Source: Deltaproteobacteria bacterium (GTDB taxonomy: Bacteria > Desulfobacterota > Syntrophia > Syntrophales > UBA5619). From it: 14,446 nucleotides of DNA. The DNA is taken from contig JAMDBG010000052.1 in the NCBI GenBank assembly GCA_023487865.1, positions 6,219 to 20,664 on the forward strand, read 5' to 3'. Below the pieces are notes generated by a model. The model did not search any database. It saw only the letters and a program-made list of their open reading frames with translations, and was not told where the DNA came from. Position numbers and translations under genes: made by a program. The first letter of the stretch is position 1. Each line of letters starts with the position of its first letter. Of this stretch, positions 1 through 7,696 are shown in pieces.

Positions 1-584
1 GCAGTTCCCACGGCACCAGGGAGATACGGCTCGGCAATGAGAATATCCTCGATAATTCGATGGACCTGATCCATCTCAGAAGCCGCATAGGAATGGTCTT
101 TCAAAAACCGACCCCGTTCCCCATGAGCATATTCGACAATATCGCTTATGGGCTCAAACTGAAAGGAATCAAAAATAAGACCGAACAATCCGACCTGGTT
201 GAGAAGGCCCTCCAGCATGCGAATCTATGGGCCGAGGTGAAAGACAAGCTCAAGACAAGCGCCTACGAGCTGTCCGGCGGACAGCAGCAGCGACTCGTCA
301 TTGCCAGGGCTTTGGCCGTCAATCCTGAAATACTGCTTTTCGATGAACCGACTTCCGCTCTTGATCCGTTATCGACCGCGAAAATAGAAGAACTCATGGA
401 AATCCTGAAAAAGGACATCTCCATTATCATCGTTACGCATAATATGCAGCAGGCGGCGCGGATTTCCAATTGGACCGGTTTTTTGATGCTCGGGGAATTG
501 ATCGAGTTCGACAGAACGGACAAGATATTCACCACGCCATCCCAAAAACTCACCGAAGACTACGTAACCGGGAGGTTTGGTTGA
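1..584 (+). CDS. pstB: Phosphate ABC transporter ATP-binding protein PstB (5' end outside window)
   Basis: ATPase subunit of the high-affinity phosphate importer PstSCAB, bound to the cytoplasmic face of the inner membrane. The reading frame is open from position 3 through the window edge, so the first ATG at 60 is internal and the N-terminal part with the Walker A loop is missing. Visible parts, in order: the Q-loop in GMVFQKPTPFP (a PstB hallmark), the ABC signature LSGGQQQR, Walker B ILLFDEP with the D-loop SALDP, and the switch histidine in IIIVTHNMQQA. The C-terminal TGRFG ending is typical of PstB. The stop lies 15 nt before phoU, preceding GGGGGA, which fits one pst-pho transcript. pstSCA would be expected upstream. 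The ATPase also takes part in phosphate signalling to PhoR through PhoU. Confidence 0.97.
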   Translation, partial: SSHGTREIRLGNENILDNSMDLIHLRSRIGMVFQKPTPFPMSIFDNIAYGLKLKGIKNKTEQSDLVEKALQHANLWAEVKDKLKTSAYELSGGQQQRLVIARALAVNPEILLFDEPTSALDPLSTAKIEELMEILKKDISIIIVTHNMQQAARISNWTGFLMLGELIEFDRTDKIFTTPSQKLTEDYVTGRFG

Positions 585-599
585 CGAAGGGGGAACAGC

Positions 600-1292
600 A
601 TGGAAGAAAAACGGCATATCAACATCCAGTACGATAAGGAGCTGCGGGAGGTAAAAGACAGCCTTATCTACGCGGGTGCGCTGACGGAGAAGGCCATTGA
701 ACAGGGGATCAATGCCTTATTGAATCGGGACACGGAGCTGGCCCGGCAGGTCATCGCCAACGACATTGTGATCGACAGGCTTGATACGGAAATAGAGGAA
801 AAGTGCATCCGCCTTCTTGCCTTACGGCAACCGGCGGCCAGGGACCTGAGATTCATCACCACGGCGATCAAGATTAACGGACATCTCGAGCGGATCGGCG
901 ATATGGCCGCCAACATCGCGGAAAAGGCAATTATTTTGAACCAGGAACCCCTTTTGAAGCCGTACGTCGATCTACCGAGGATGGCGGAAATCGCTCAGGG
1001 TATGATCAAGGAAAGCCTGGATGCCTTCGTCAACGAAGATGTGGCGTTAGCCCACAAGGTCCGAAAGGACGATGAGATCATCGATAATCTCAATGAACAG
1101 ATATTCCGCATGGAATTGCTTACCTTCATGATGGAAAACCCGCAGACGATTCACCGGGCGCTTATCATTTCCCAGATATCCAAACTTCTGGAGAGGGTGT
1201 CCGACCATGCAGAGGGCATAGCGGACATGGTCATTTACATGGTCACGGGAAAAAGCGTCCGGCACAAGCCGGCATCTGCGGAGAACGGATGA
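600..1292 (+). CDS. phoU: Phosphate signalling regulator PhoU
   Basis: A cytoplasmic, all-helical negative regulator that links the state of the Pst transporter to the kinase PhoR. It keeps the Pho regulon off when phosphate is ample. The 230-residue length is usual for the family. Two PhoU repeats are visible, each with its conserved metal-cluster motif: HLERIGDMAANIAE (E97, D101) in the first and LERVSDHAEGIADMV (E198, D202) in the second. The start ATG has a GGGGGA ribosome site about 6 nt upstream. The last codon and stop overlap the phoR start (ATGA), so phoR translation is probably coupled to that of phoU. This makes the PhoU:PhoR ratio a translational matter as well as a transcriptional one (inference). 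Confidence 0.97.
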   Translation: MEEKRHINIQYDKELREVKDSLIYAGALTEKAIEQGINALLNRDTELARQVIANDIVIDRLDTEIEEKCIRLLALRQPAARDLRFITTAIKINGHLERIGDMAANIAEKAIILNQEPLLKPYVDLPRMAEIAQGMIKESLDAFVNEDVALAHKVRKDDEIIDNLNEQIFRMELLTFMMENPQTIHRALIISQISKLLERVSDHAEGIADMVIYMVTGKSVRHKPASAENG

Positions 1293-3046
1293 AGCTTCGA
1301 CTTTTCCATAAATTCTTTTTCGCCTTTCTCGCAGTCGGCATTGCGGTCGTCGCGATCGCCGGTTTCTTGATCGAACGGGAACTCAGGACATACCTCACGG
1401 CACTGATCGATGACGAAATCGCAGCCGAGGCGCAAATTATCGCGCTGATGCCGGCGGGAGAAATCGCGAAACATGCGGGGGTACTGGCGGAGCGCGCCCG
1501 TGCCCGCGTGACGTTGATCGATGCCACGGGCCGGGTCACGGCAGATTCGGAGCGAGACAACCGGGAGATGGACAATCACCTCACCCGTCCGGAGATCGAG
1601 GAAGCCCGTCTGAAGGACGTCGGAAAGGCGATTCGCTACAGTCTCACCCTGAAGAAGGATATGATTTACGTGGCTGTTCCTCTTCGGGAGGGGTCGCATA
1701 CGACCGGTTATATCCGTCTCTCGCGCCCCCTCACGGAAATCTCTCTGGTCACCTACGGGATGGGGAAGACCTTCTTCGCCATCATGCTTGCGATCGTTGC
1801 CGTCTCCCTGACCATCGCGCTTCTGTTTTCCCTGAAGATGCTCTTCCCCATCCGCGGGCTGGCGGCGTTCGCCGGGCAGGTCCGCACGGGCAATATCACG
1901 GGGGTACTGCGCATCGACTCCCGGGATGAAATAGGACAACTGGCTGAAAGCATAAACGAAATGGTAGCGGCGCTCCAGGAAAAGATCCAAATGGCCGACG
2001 CGGAAAAACGAAAACTGGAATCGGTATTCTCCAACATGAGTGAAGGGGTAGTGGTCCTGGATGCCGAAAACCGGATCGAATCGTTCAACCAGGGGATGGA
2101 GGAGATGACCGGCCGTTCGCACGGGGACGTGACCGGAAAAACGCTTCTCGAGGCCTTCCGGAACATCCCGCTCCACGACGCCCTGAAGCGCTTCGAGGCG
2201 ACAAGAGAAAAGGCCGTCCAGGAGATCACGCTGGGGGATGAAAACCCGGTCGTCATGGATGTGACGATCTCCGCCGTCCAGGACGAGGACGGCGGGGAGC
2301 GGAAAACCATGCTGGTTTTCCACGACGTGACGCGGCTTAAAAAACTCGAGCGCATCCGGACCGACTTCGTGGCCAACGTCACCCATGAGATCAGAACGCC
2401 GCTGACGGCGATCATCGGCTTCGTGGAAACCCTTCAGCAGGGGGCGGTCGACGACCGGGGAAAGGCTCTGGAATTCCTGCACACCATCCATGAAAACGCC
2501 GAGCGTCTCGACCGTCTCGTCGATGATCTCCTGACGCTGGCCGGCATTGAATCGGGCGAGACGAACTTCCATCTGGAGCGACTGACCATCGAAGACGCGC
2601 TTGGTCAAGCCCTGGCTGTCGTTGCGGAGCGGATTTCCGATAAAAAGTTACAGTTCCTTAAGGAGATTGGCCAAGACTTGCCTCCGATCAGGGCCGACAG
2701 GGACCGCCTGACGCAAATTCTGCTGAACATTCTGGACAATGCGGTCAAATTCACACCGGAAGGGGGTATGATCACCGTCACAGCGTCCCCCGGCGCGGAA
2801 GGGGACCTGGTCGTCCGGATCGCCGATACGGGCATCGGTATTTCGAAAGGTGAAATTCCCCGGCTGGGGGAACGGTTCTACCGGACGGACAAGACGCGTT
2901 CCCGGGGCCTGGGGGGCACGGGATTGGGGCTTTCGATCGTCAAGCACCTGATGAAGGCGCATCGGGGGCGTATGACCATCGAGAGCGCTCTTGGCCGCGG
3001 CACGACGGTCTCACTTCATTTTCCCATTTTTCAGGAATTGACATGA
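1289..3046 (+). CDS. phoR: Phosphate regulon sensor histidine kinase PhoR (extracytoplasmic domain, HAMP, PAS)
   Basis: Membrane sensor kinase that phosphorylates PhoB under phosphate limitation. Order of parts in the 585 residues: a first membrane segment (about 9-27), an extracytoplasmic region of about 130 residues, a second membrane segment (about 160-183), a HAMP linker (about 185-230, with SRDEIGQLAESIN), a PAS domain (about 240-350), a dimerisation domain with phospho-acceptor H366 in THEIRTPL, and an ATPase domain with N box LDNAVKF (N484), DTGIGIS, and GLGGTGLGLSIVK. The large outer domain and HAMP make it like the long PhoR/PnpS type and unlike E. coli PhoR, which has almost no periplasmic part. 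It begins in an ATGA overlap with phoU (GGAGAA just upstream) and ends in an ATGA overlap with phoB. Assignment as PhoR rests strongly on these neighbours. Confidence 0.95.
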   Translation: MKLRLFHKFFFAFLAVGIAVVAIAGFLIERELRTYLTALIDDEIAAEAQIIALMPAGEIAKHAGVLAERARARVTLIDATGRVTADSERDNREMDNHLTRPEIEEARLKDVGKAIRYSLTLKKDMIYVAVPLREGSHTTGYIRLSRPLTEISLVTYGMGKTFFAIMLAIVAVSLTIALLFSLKMLFPIRGLAAFAGQVRTGNITGVLRIDSRDEIGQLAESINEMVAALQEKIQMADAEKRKLESVFSNMSEGVVVLDAENRIESFNQGMEEMTGRSHGDVTGKTLLEAFRNIPLHDALKRFEATREKAVQEITLGDENPVVMDVTISAVQDEDGGERKTMLVFHDVTRLKKLERIRTDFVANVTHEIRTPLTAIIGFVETLQQGAVDDRGKALEFLHTIHENAERLDRLVDDLLTLAGIESGETNFHLERLTIEDALGQALAVVAERISDKKLQFLKEIGQDLPPIRADRDRLTQILLNILDNAVKFTPEGGMITVTASPGAEGDLVVRIADTGIGISKGEIPRLGERFYRTDKTRSRGLGGTGLGLSIVKHLMKAHRGRMTIESALGRGTTVSLHFPIFQELT

Positions 3047-3750
3047 CGCAAAAGAAGATTCTCGTTGCCGATGACGAAAAGGATATCGTCGAGCTGATCG
3101 CCTTCAACCTTGAGCGGGAAGGCTTTGCCGTACTCAGGGCCTCCGACGGCCGCAGGGCATTGGAGTTGATCAGGCATGACAAGCCGGACCTCATCGTCCT
3201 CGACCTGATGATGCCGGGGGTATCGGGGATGGAGGTGTGCCGGATGATCCGGGGCGTCCCCGAGACGGCGGGCCTGCCTATCATCATGCTTACCGCCAAG
3301 TCGGATCCCGTAGATAAAATTCTGGGGCTGGAGATCGGGGCCGACGACTACCTCACAAAGCCCTTCCACGTCAAGGAGCTGATCGCCCGGGTACGCGCGG
3401 TCCTGCGACGGTCGGAGCAGCGCCCGGATGGGGATCTTCCGGAGCCCTTTAATTTTCAGGGGCTCGATGTCGATTTCAAGGCCTATCGGGTGACGCTGGA
3501 GGGCAGACCGGTCGAGCTCAGCTCCCGAGAGTTCAAGCTGCTCCAGTTTTTCATCGGCCACCCCGGCCGGGTGTACAGCCGCGAACAGTTGCTCGACCGC
3601 GTCTGGGGAGACGAGGCCTTCGTGGAGCCCCGGACGGTGGATGTCCATATCAGCCGCCTGAGAGGGGCGATCGAACCGGACAAAGAGAATCCGCGGTTCA
3701 TCCTGACCGTGCGCGGCATCGGTTACAAGTTCGCGGAAGTGAATTCCTGA
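3043..3750 (+). CDS. phoB: Phosphate regulon response regulator PhoB (OmpR/PhoB family)
   Basis: DNA-binding response regulator that activates Pho promoters when phosphorylated by PhoR. The 235-residue protein has a receiver domain (about 4-118) with acidic pocket D10/D11, phospho-acceptor D54 in IVLDLMMPG, T84 and K106 in LTKPFHVKEL. A winged-helix output domain follows (about 130-230) with SSREFKLLQFF, REQLLDRVWG, RTVDVHISRLR and the C-terminal RGIGYKF. The start lies in an ATGA overlap with phoR, with AGGA 7 nt upstream inside phoR. No terminator hairpin follows the stop, and a Pho-box array begins 39 nt downstream. Its own promoter is not visible; the run pstB-phoU-phoR-phoB may be one operon. 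The likely targets inside this window are the arrays near 3790, 7697 and 10808. Confidence 0.97.
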   Translation: MTQKKILVADDEKDIVELIAFNLEREGFAVLRASDGRRALELIRHDKPDLIVLDLMMPGVSGMEVCRMIRGVPETAGLPIIMLTAKSDPVDKILGLEIGADDYLTKPFHVKELIARVRAVLRRSEQRPDGDLPEPFNFQGLDVDFKAYRVTLEGRPVELSSREFKLLQFFIGHPGRVYSREQLLDRVWGDEAFVEPRTVDVHISRLRGAIEPDKENPRFILTVRGIGYKFAEVNS

Positions 3751-3789
3751 TCGGATCCTTGTCTGTCCCGTGTTTCCCCAAGTCCATTC

Positions 3790-3845
3790 TTTTAATCTTT
3801 TCTTCATAAATCCTTCATCACCTTGTAACAACTCCATTCTATTTT
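3790..3845 (+). promoter_or_regulatory. Pho-box array with -10 element upstream of the alpha/beta hydrolase gene
   Basis: Four 7-bp units spaced exactly 11 bp apart: TTTTAAT (3790), TCTTCAT (3801), CCTTCAT (3812) and TTGTAAC (3823). They fit [CT][TC][GT]T[AC]A[CT], the form of the E. coli PhoB half-site CTGTCAT. Ten bases after the last unit comes TATTTT (3840-3845), a plausible -10; there is no good -35, as expected for a PhoB-activated sigma-70 promoter. The array is on the strand of the hydrolase gene and follows phoB by about 40 bp. The match is to a known motif type; binding is inferred. Confidence 0.78.
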
Positions 3846-3966
3846 ATTGAAGAGGTTACGAACAGGGGCTCTGTGTTGAAAGCACCGGAACGATTCGACA
3901 TTCGATGAAGACTGACAGGTGGTTTCACTCAACCCCGGCGGCGGGTGTCATGGGACTTTCCTGAAG

Positions 3967-4950
3967 ATGAAAAGATGTTTGATCATCCTGTCCGCTGCCG
4001 CTGCCGTCCTGATCGGTCTTGCCCTCGCATGGATCTTTGAACGATCCGATCAGGCCGCTCCCATATACTCCTCCCCGCCCGGGGTGGCTTCGGTCAGCGA
4101 GGATCACTCCACCCGCTGGTATTGCAAGAGCCCCTTCAAAAGATTCCGGGGCGTCGCCTTGGTCATTCACGGTCTGAACCTGAGACCGGAAAGGATGAAA
4201 TTCCTGATTGCGCAGTTGAACCGGGCCGGCATCGAGGTCTTAAACGTTTCGCTTCACGGACACGGGGACAATTATCCCCACAGGGGTGCAGTAGACCGGA
4301 AAGAGGCGAGGCTGGAGTCATTCCGGGGCGTCACGTACAGCCTATGGACCTCCGAACTATACGGGGCATACCTGAAGGCCCGGCAGCGGGCTCAGCAAAA
4401 AAAGGTCCCCGTTTTTCTTGTTGGTTATTCTCTAGGCGGCCTGCTGGGCTGCGAGCTTCATGTCTCCAGGCCGGACGTCCATTTCGATCGGATGGTCCTG
4501 TTTGCCCCCGCCCTCAGGATCACCGCCAAGCCGTATCTCCTCAAGGCCCTTATGCCCTTTCCCGATTTAGTCCTCGACAGCCTTTCGCCGGAGGCCTATC
4601 GCGTCAATGACGGGACTCCAATGGCCGGCTATAAGGCCCTATTCGAAGCCCTGGAGCGTTTTGAGAAGAATATGAGCAGCAAACTGAATGTCCCGACCCT
4701 CGTTTTCATGGATCGCAACGACGAATTCATCTCATACGACAGATTGCGGGAGATGATCATGGTTGAGCATCTTGATCGATGGAAGATAGTACCCGTGGAA
4801 AAAGACCCACCTGAAGCCGCTCTGTATGCGCATCATCTGTTAATCGATGAGGCTGTTGCTGGGAAGGCCGCCTGGTCGAAGATGCAGGCCGCGTTTTTTT
4901 CTCACCTGATCGCCGGCGGGCATCAGACTCCTCATTCCCGGGGAAAATAG
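3967..4950 (+). CDS. Membrane-anchored or exported alpha/beta hydrolase (lysophospholipase-like)
   Basis: A serine hydrolase of the alpha/beta fold, probably an esterase or lysophospholipase/acylglycerol lipase; the substrate is not known. Numbered from ATG 3967 (327 residues), it has an N-terminal basic-hydrophobic segment (about 2-24, a signal anchor or uncleaved signal peptide without a lipobox). It then has an oxyanion-side motif VIHGLN (H68), the nucleophile elbow GYSLGG (S155), a candidate acid in DRNDEF (D252) and a candidate His in YAHHLL (H289 or H290). I chose ATG 3967 because the membrane segment then sits at the very N-terminus; an in-frame GTG at 3919 would put a poor 16-residue extension before it. 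Neither start has a strong ribosome site. It lies behind a Pho-box promoter, so a role in phospholipid turnover under phosphate starvation is attractive but inferred. It converges with the gene ending at 5048; the 97-bp gap holds no clear terminator. Confidence 0.85.
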   Translation: MKRCLIILSAAAAVLIGLALAWIFERSDQAAPIYSSPPGVASVSEDHSTRWYCKSPFKRFRGVALVIHGLNLRPERMKFLIAQLNRAGIEVLNVSLHGHGDNYPHRGAVDRKEARLESFRGVTYSLWTSELYGAYLKARQRAQQKKVPVFLVGYSLGGLLGCELHVSRPDVHFDRMVLFAPALRITAKPYLLKALMPFPDLVLDSLSPEAYRVNDGTPMAGYKALFEALERFEKNMSSKLNVPTLVFMDRNDEFISYDRLREMIMVEHLDRWKIVPVEKDPPEAALYAHHLLIDEAVAGKAAWSKMQAAFFSHLIAGGHQTPHSRGK

Positions 4951-5047
4951 ATCTCGCCTATATTCGCCTGGGTGTCGCCCAAAAGACTTCCGAATGTGAT
5001 CAAAGCGAGGCTCGGTTTCATCAAGCTGAAAAAAATACGGTATCGCT

Positions 5048-7480
5048 TCACTCGCGGACGGCGCGCTGGTGTCTGCCGACCGCCTGAAAAGGACGTTCGG
5101 CCTCGCGCCGGTCGAAGCCGATGGTGATGAGCAGAATGGAGATCAGCTTCTGAAGGAGTTCGGGGGAGGCGTTTTCATCGCTCAAGACCTGTCTGAAGCA
5201 TTCAAAGACTGACAGATCCCTGCCGATCGATCGGAGGATGTTGTGCACGCTCTGCCGTTCGCTGCAGGCGGTCGAGGCGATGCGTCCCAGATCTTCCTCA
5301 AGAAAACCGACACCTTCCATCGCATGACTTTCCCTCAGATCGTTGCGGTAGTAGTTTTCGGCGGTCCGATTGAAATCGGCAGCCCGCATCTTCATCGGAG
5401 ACGAAGACTTGGCCTTTTCCAGTATGGCCCGGGTCAGTTTTCCCTGCGCAGAATGATGCTCCGGATCTTCCAGTCTTTTTTCGAGATCGGTGATCGTTTC
5501 GGACATCTGGAGGGCTTCGATCAGGTCCGCCGCATCCTCTTTGATGATCCGCACAAGGGCCCGGCAATATTCCCGGTGGTAGACCCTCAGATACCCGGAA
5601 TAGCGCCGGCTGGGCCTGACCTTCTGTGTTTTCTCGACGATCCGCTGCAGAAATCGGTTTCCCGTATCCTGACGGATGAAAAAGGTGGGGATGCCCACGG
5701 CCTGTCCGAAGATGATCTGCCGCCGTTCGCTCTCGATGAACGGGTCGTTTGGGATATGGGCATGGGTGACGCTCTCTTCGGCAATGTATTTGAACGCAAG
5801 GGCGTTGAGGAGATTCTGTAGGTCGGCGGCTCTGGCCATATCCTCCCCGAGGCTGAAAAACAGACTGTAGGAGCGCCCCTCGAAACCGGAAAAACCCATG
5901 ACGGCGAATTCGCGCAACTTGTTAAACAGATACAAGGACATCCTCTTGTCGAATATTCCAAGTTCGGAAAGGTCCTGTTTCAGCCGATCATGATTGTGAA
6001 GCGCCCCGTCCAGGGCCGGGCTCTTCTCCGTGCTCCTCAAGGCCACCAGATAATCGATGAGCCGAAAATCGGGAATGAAATCGCCGCGGAGCCGAAACAG
6101 GGCGCTGATCGCCTTGTCGAACCAGGGAGGGCCGAATGGAGTGATGGTTTTCCCAAAGACGTTGATATCCGCTTTTTTTTGCCAACGCCGCCAGAGCATG
6201 CGCAGATGGTTGAAATCCAGTTCATGGGGCAGAAACCCGAGGACACATTCGGGGTGGAATTCCGCGAAATCGAGCCGGTAGGGTGTGGCGCTGTAGGTGC
6301 CGACAAAAAGGGGAAGGAAATGCTCATTGATCTTGATGACCAAATCCCCCAGATATTTTTCGTCACAGCTCGTGAATCCCGAAGCCGGGTCCTTCAGAAG
6401 GGCGGTCAGTTTACGGCTGCCGAGGCTGATGTGCGTTCCGTTGTTGGCGAGGCTGATGTTGGAGGTGTTCGGCAGCACGACTAGATTCCGGGTGATGATG
6501 CCCGATTCGCGGAGCTTCCCCAGGGCGTTGAGCTGGCTGCGGCTCAGGACGCGGTGGCACAGGTGCATATATTCGTGTTTCAATTCGCCGCGATTCCACC
6601 CCGACAGGCAGGGGTTCATGAAAAGTTCCCGATAGAAGGCATCGGAGATGCAGGCGTTGAGCCTTTTCTGTCGTATCGGCGGATGAGGTGAGTAAAAGAC
6701 CATCGCTTTTTGGCCGCTGTCCGCAAGGCCGAAACGGCTATTGGCATACAGGACCAGCAACTGCGTCAAGAGAAACCGCTTTGCGGATTCCTTGGCTACC
6801 TCCCGGCCCATATGGGTTTGGGGGCAGAGGGATGAGACATGGAAGGAGCAGGTTTCCGGCGACGTATTATCGCTGAGAAAATGGTCCAGCAATATCCGCC
6901 CCGTCCTCGCGACGACGGGCGGCTGTTCGTCGATTGCGTCGGCCAAGGCAATTTTCATGAGATAGCTGATCGGGAGGCGTATGTACTCCCTGTTCCCCTG
7001 CCGGAAGATGAATTTGGGAAGATCCGTCCGGCATCCCTGAGCCGGATCGGCCTTATCCGCCAGGAGATCATTCTCAAAGATCTTCCGGGCGAAAGAACCC
7101 AGCATATCTCTGGGAAAGCGGACCCAACTGTTCTCCCATACCCCGTCGGTATTTTCGTGAAGGTACCGTTCCAACTCGGTCAAGGCCCGGTTCGGCAGCT
7201 CGCCGGCGGCCCTTCGCCTGATAATATTAGCAAAGTAATGGGATTGGTCGATCGTGATGGGGAGATCGACGTCTTCCCTTTTTCCGATCACAACGGCCTG
7301 CAGTTCCGTTTCGCTCCCGGCGGTCGTATCGTAAAGGGAAAACGGCAGCGCCTCCACATCGACTCCGAAAAGCTTATAGACATCCAGCTTTTCCATGGCT
7401 TCCCGGGTAGAGTGAATCCTCTCTTCGCGTAGTTGGATTGGCGTCATAGACAAACAGGGAGATTTTTCATTTCTACTCAC
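5048..7480 (-). CDS. Conserved-looking 810-residue soluble protein of unknown function
   Basis: I do not recognise this family. The 810 residues show no signal peptide and no convincing membrane segment, so a cytoplasmic protein is likely. GTG 7480 is well supported as the start: TAGGAG lies 6 nt before it. Notable parts: KHEYMHLCHR at 301-310, which has the HExxH form of zinc peptidases but lacks a recognisable family context. A stretch LPNTSNISLANNGTHISLGS at 336-355 is rich in Asn/Ser/Thr. Another run near 528-560 has GFSGFEGRSYSLFF followed by GEDMARAADLQN, and a charged helical C-terminal part (about 610-745) includes a possible coiled coil at 660-690. The C-terminus is basic (GRHQRAVRE). 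It is the only gene on this strand in the window and lies between Pho-controlled genes, divergent from phoH. Base composition and codon use look like its neighbours, with no sign of recent transfer. Confidence 0.85.
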   Translation of the reverse strand: MSRNEKSPCLSMTPIQLREERIHSTREAMEKLDVYKLFGVDVEALPFSLYDTTAGSETELQAVVIGKREDVDLPITIDQSHYFANIIRRRAAGELPNRALTELERYLHENTDGVWENSWVRFPRDMLGSFARKIFENDLLADKADPAQGCRTDLPKFIFRQGNREYIRLPISYLMKIALADAIDEQPPVVARTGRILLDHFLSDNTSPETCSFHVSSLCPQTHMGREVAKESAKRFLLTQLLVLYANSRFGLADSGQKAMVFYSPHPPIRQKRLNACISDAFYRELFMNPCLSGWNRGELKHEYMHLCHRVLSRSQLNALGKLRESGIITRNLVVLPNTSNISLANNGTHISLGSRKLTALLKDPASGFTSCDEKYLGDLVIKINEHFLPLFVGTYSATPYRLDFAEFHPECVLGFLPHELDFNHLRMLWRRWQKKADINVFGKTITPFGPPWFDKAISALFRLRGDFIPDFRLIDYLVALRSTEKSPALDGALHNHDRLKQDLSELGIFDKRMSLYLFNKLREFAVMGFSGFEGRSYSLFFSLGEDMARAADLQNLLNALAFKYIAEESVTHAHIPNDPFIESERRQIIFGQAVGIPTFFIRQDTGNRFLQRIVEKTQKVRPSRRYSGYLRVYHREYCRALVRIIKEDAADLIEALQMSETITDLEKRLEDPEHHSAQGKLTRAILEKAKSSSPMKMRAADFNRTAENYYRNDLRESHAMEGVGFLEEDLGRIASTACSERQSVHNILRSIGRDLSVFECFRQVLSDENASPELLQKLISILLITIGFDRREAERPFQAVGRHQRAVRE

Positions 7481-7489
7481 GACAGACTC

Positions 7490-7507
7490 CTACAAGGTGT
7501 GTTTCAT
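7490..7507 (-). other. Mini-ORF (5 codons) with strong ribosome site in the leader of the 810-residue gene
   Basis: Read on the minus strand, GGGAGG (7514-7519) is followed after 6 nt by ATG (7505-7507), four more codons (Lys-His-Thr-Leu) and TAG. The TAG is also the first part of TAGGAG, the ribosome site of the GTG start at 7480. Ribosomes ending there would be delivered directly onto the main start. What is seen is only the arrangement; translation of the mini-ORF is inferred and it may be chance. Confidence 0.35.
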
Positions 7508-7621
7508 TTTCATCCTCCCAAAGCAGGGGAGATGCCAATATCCTTTTTGAAGACCCCTTCTATCCGATCAATGTGACCGGGTGATGACGTTTGAATAAAG
7601 GCTTTGTGAAATTGTATGAAA

Positions 7622-7644
7622 ACGGCGCGCATCCATCGCGCCGT
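7622..7644. other. Perfect GC-rich inverted repeat in the divergent region
   Basis: ACGGCGCG and CGCGCCGT form an 8-bp perfect stem around a 7-nt loop (CATCCAT). On the minus strand the stem is followed by TTTTC, a weak U-run; on the plus strand there is none. It could be a hairpin in the leftward leader RNA, a weak leftward terminator insulating the two genes, or a dimeric regulator site. The sequence alone does not choose between these. Confidence 0.5.
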
Positions 7645-7696
7645 GGTGTGTTTGAAGCGATTCGCATTAGAGGGATTCTCTCCGGGGGCAATCATT

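Noticed and set aside
1235..2608. A 457-residue open frame on the minus strand across phoR
   Set aside because: It lies opposite a clear histidine kinase with all motifs; long antisense frames arise from GC-rich codon bias. No ribosome site or recognisable domain.
3031..3837. A 268-residue minus-strand frame over phoB and the Pho-box array
   Set aside because: Shadow of phoB, whose receiver and winged-helix motifs are intact; the frame would also run through the promoter array.
4951..5047. A bidirectional terminator between the converging genes
   Set aside because: Only short stems (for example TGGG/CCCA near 4975-4990) and an A-run at 5031-5037 are present; no convincing stem with a U-run.
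6563..6577. HEYMH in the 810-residue protein as proof of a zinc protease
   Set aside because: The bare HExxH pattern is common by chance, and I could not point to a third ligand or family context; kept only as a note.
7583..7622. A possible leftward Pho-box array (TTTTCAT, TTTCACA, CTTTATT, CGTCATC on the minus strand, 11-bp register)
   Set aside because: Only the first and third units fit the consensus well, and no acceptable -10 lies at the 10-bp distance found for the other arrays. Still worth including in a matrix scan, as it would bring the unknown gene into the regulon.
7510..7695. A 61-residue minus-strand frame in the divergent region
   Set aside because: No ribosome site or recognisable domain, and it runs through the hairpin at 7622-7644.
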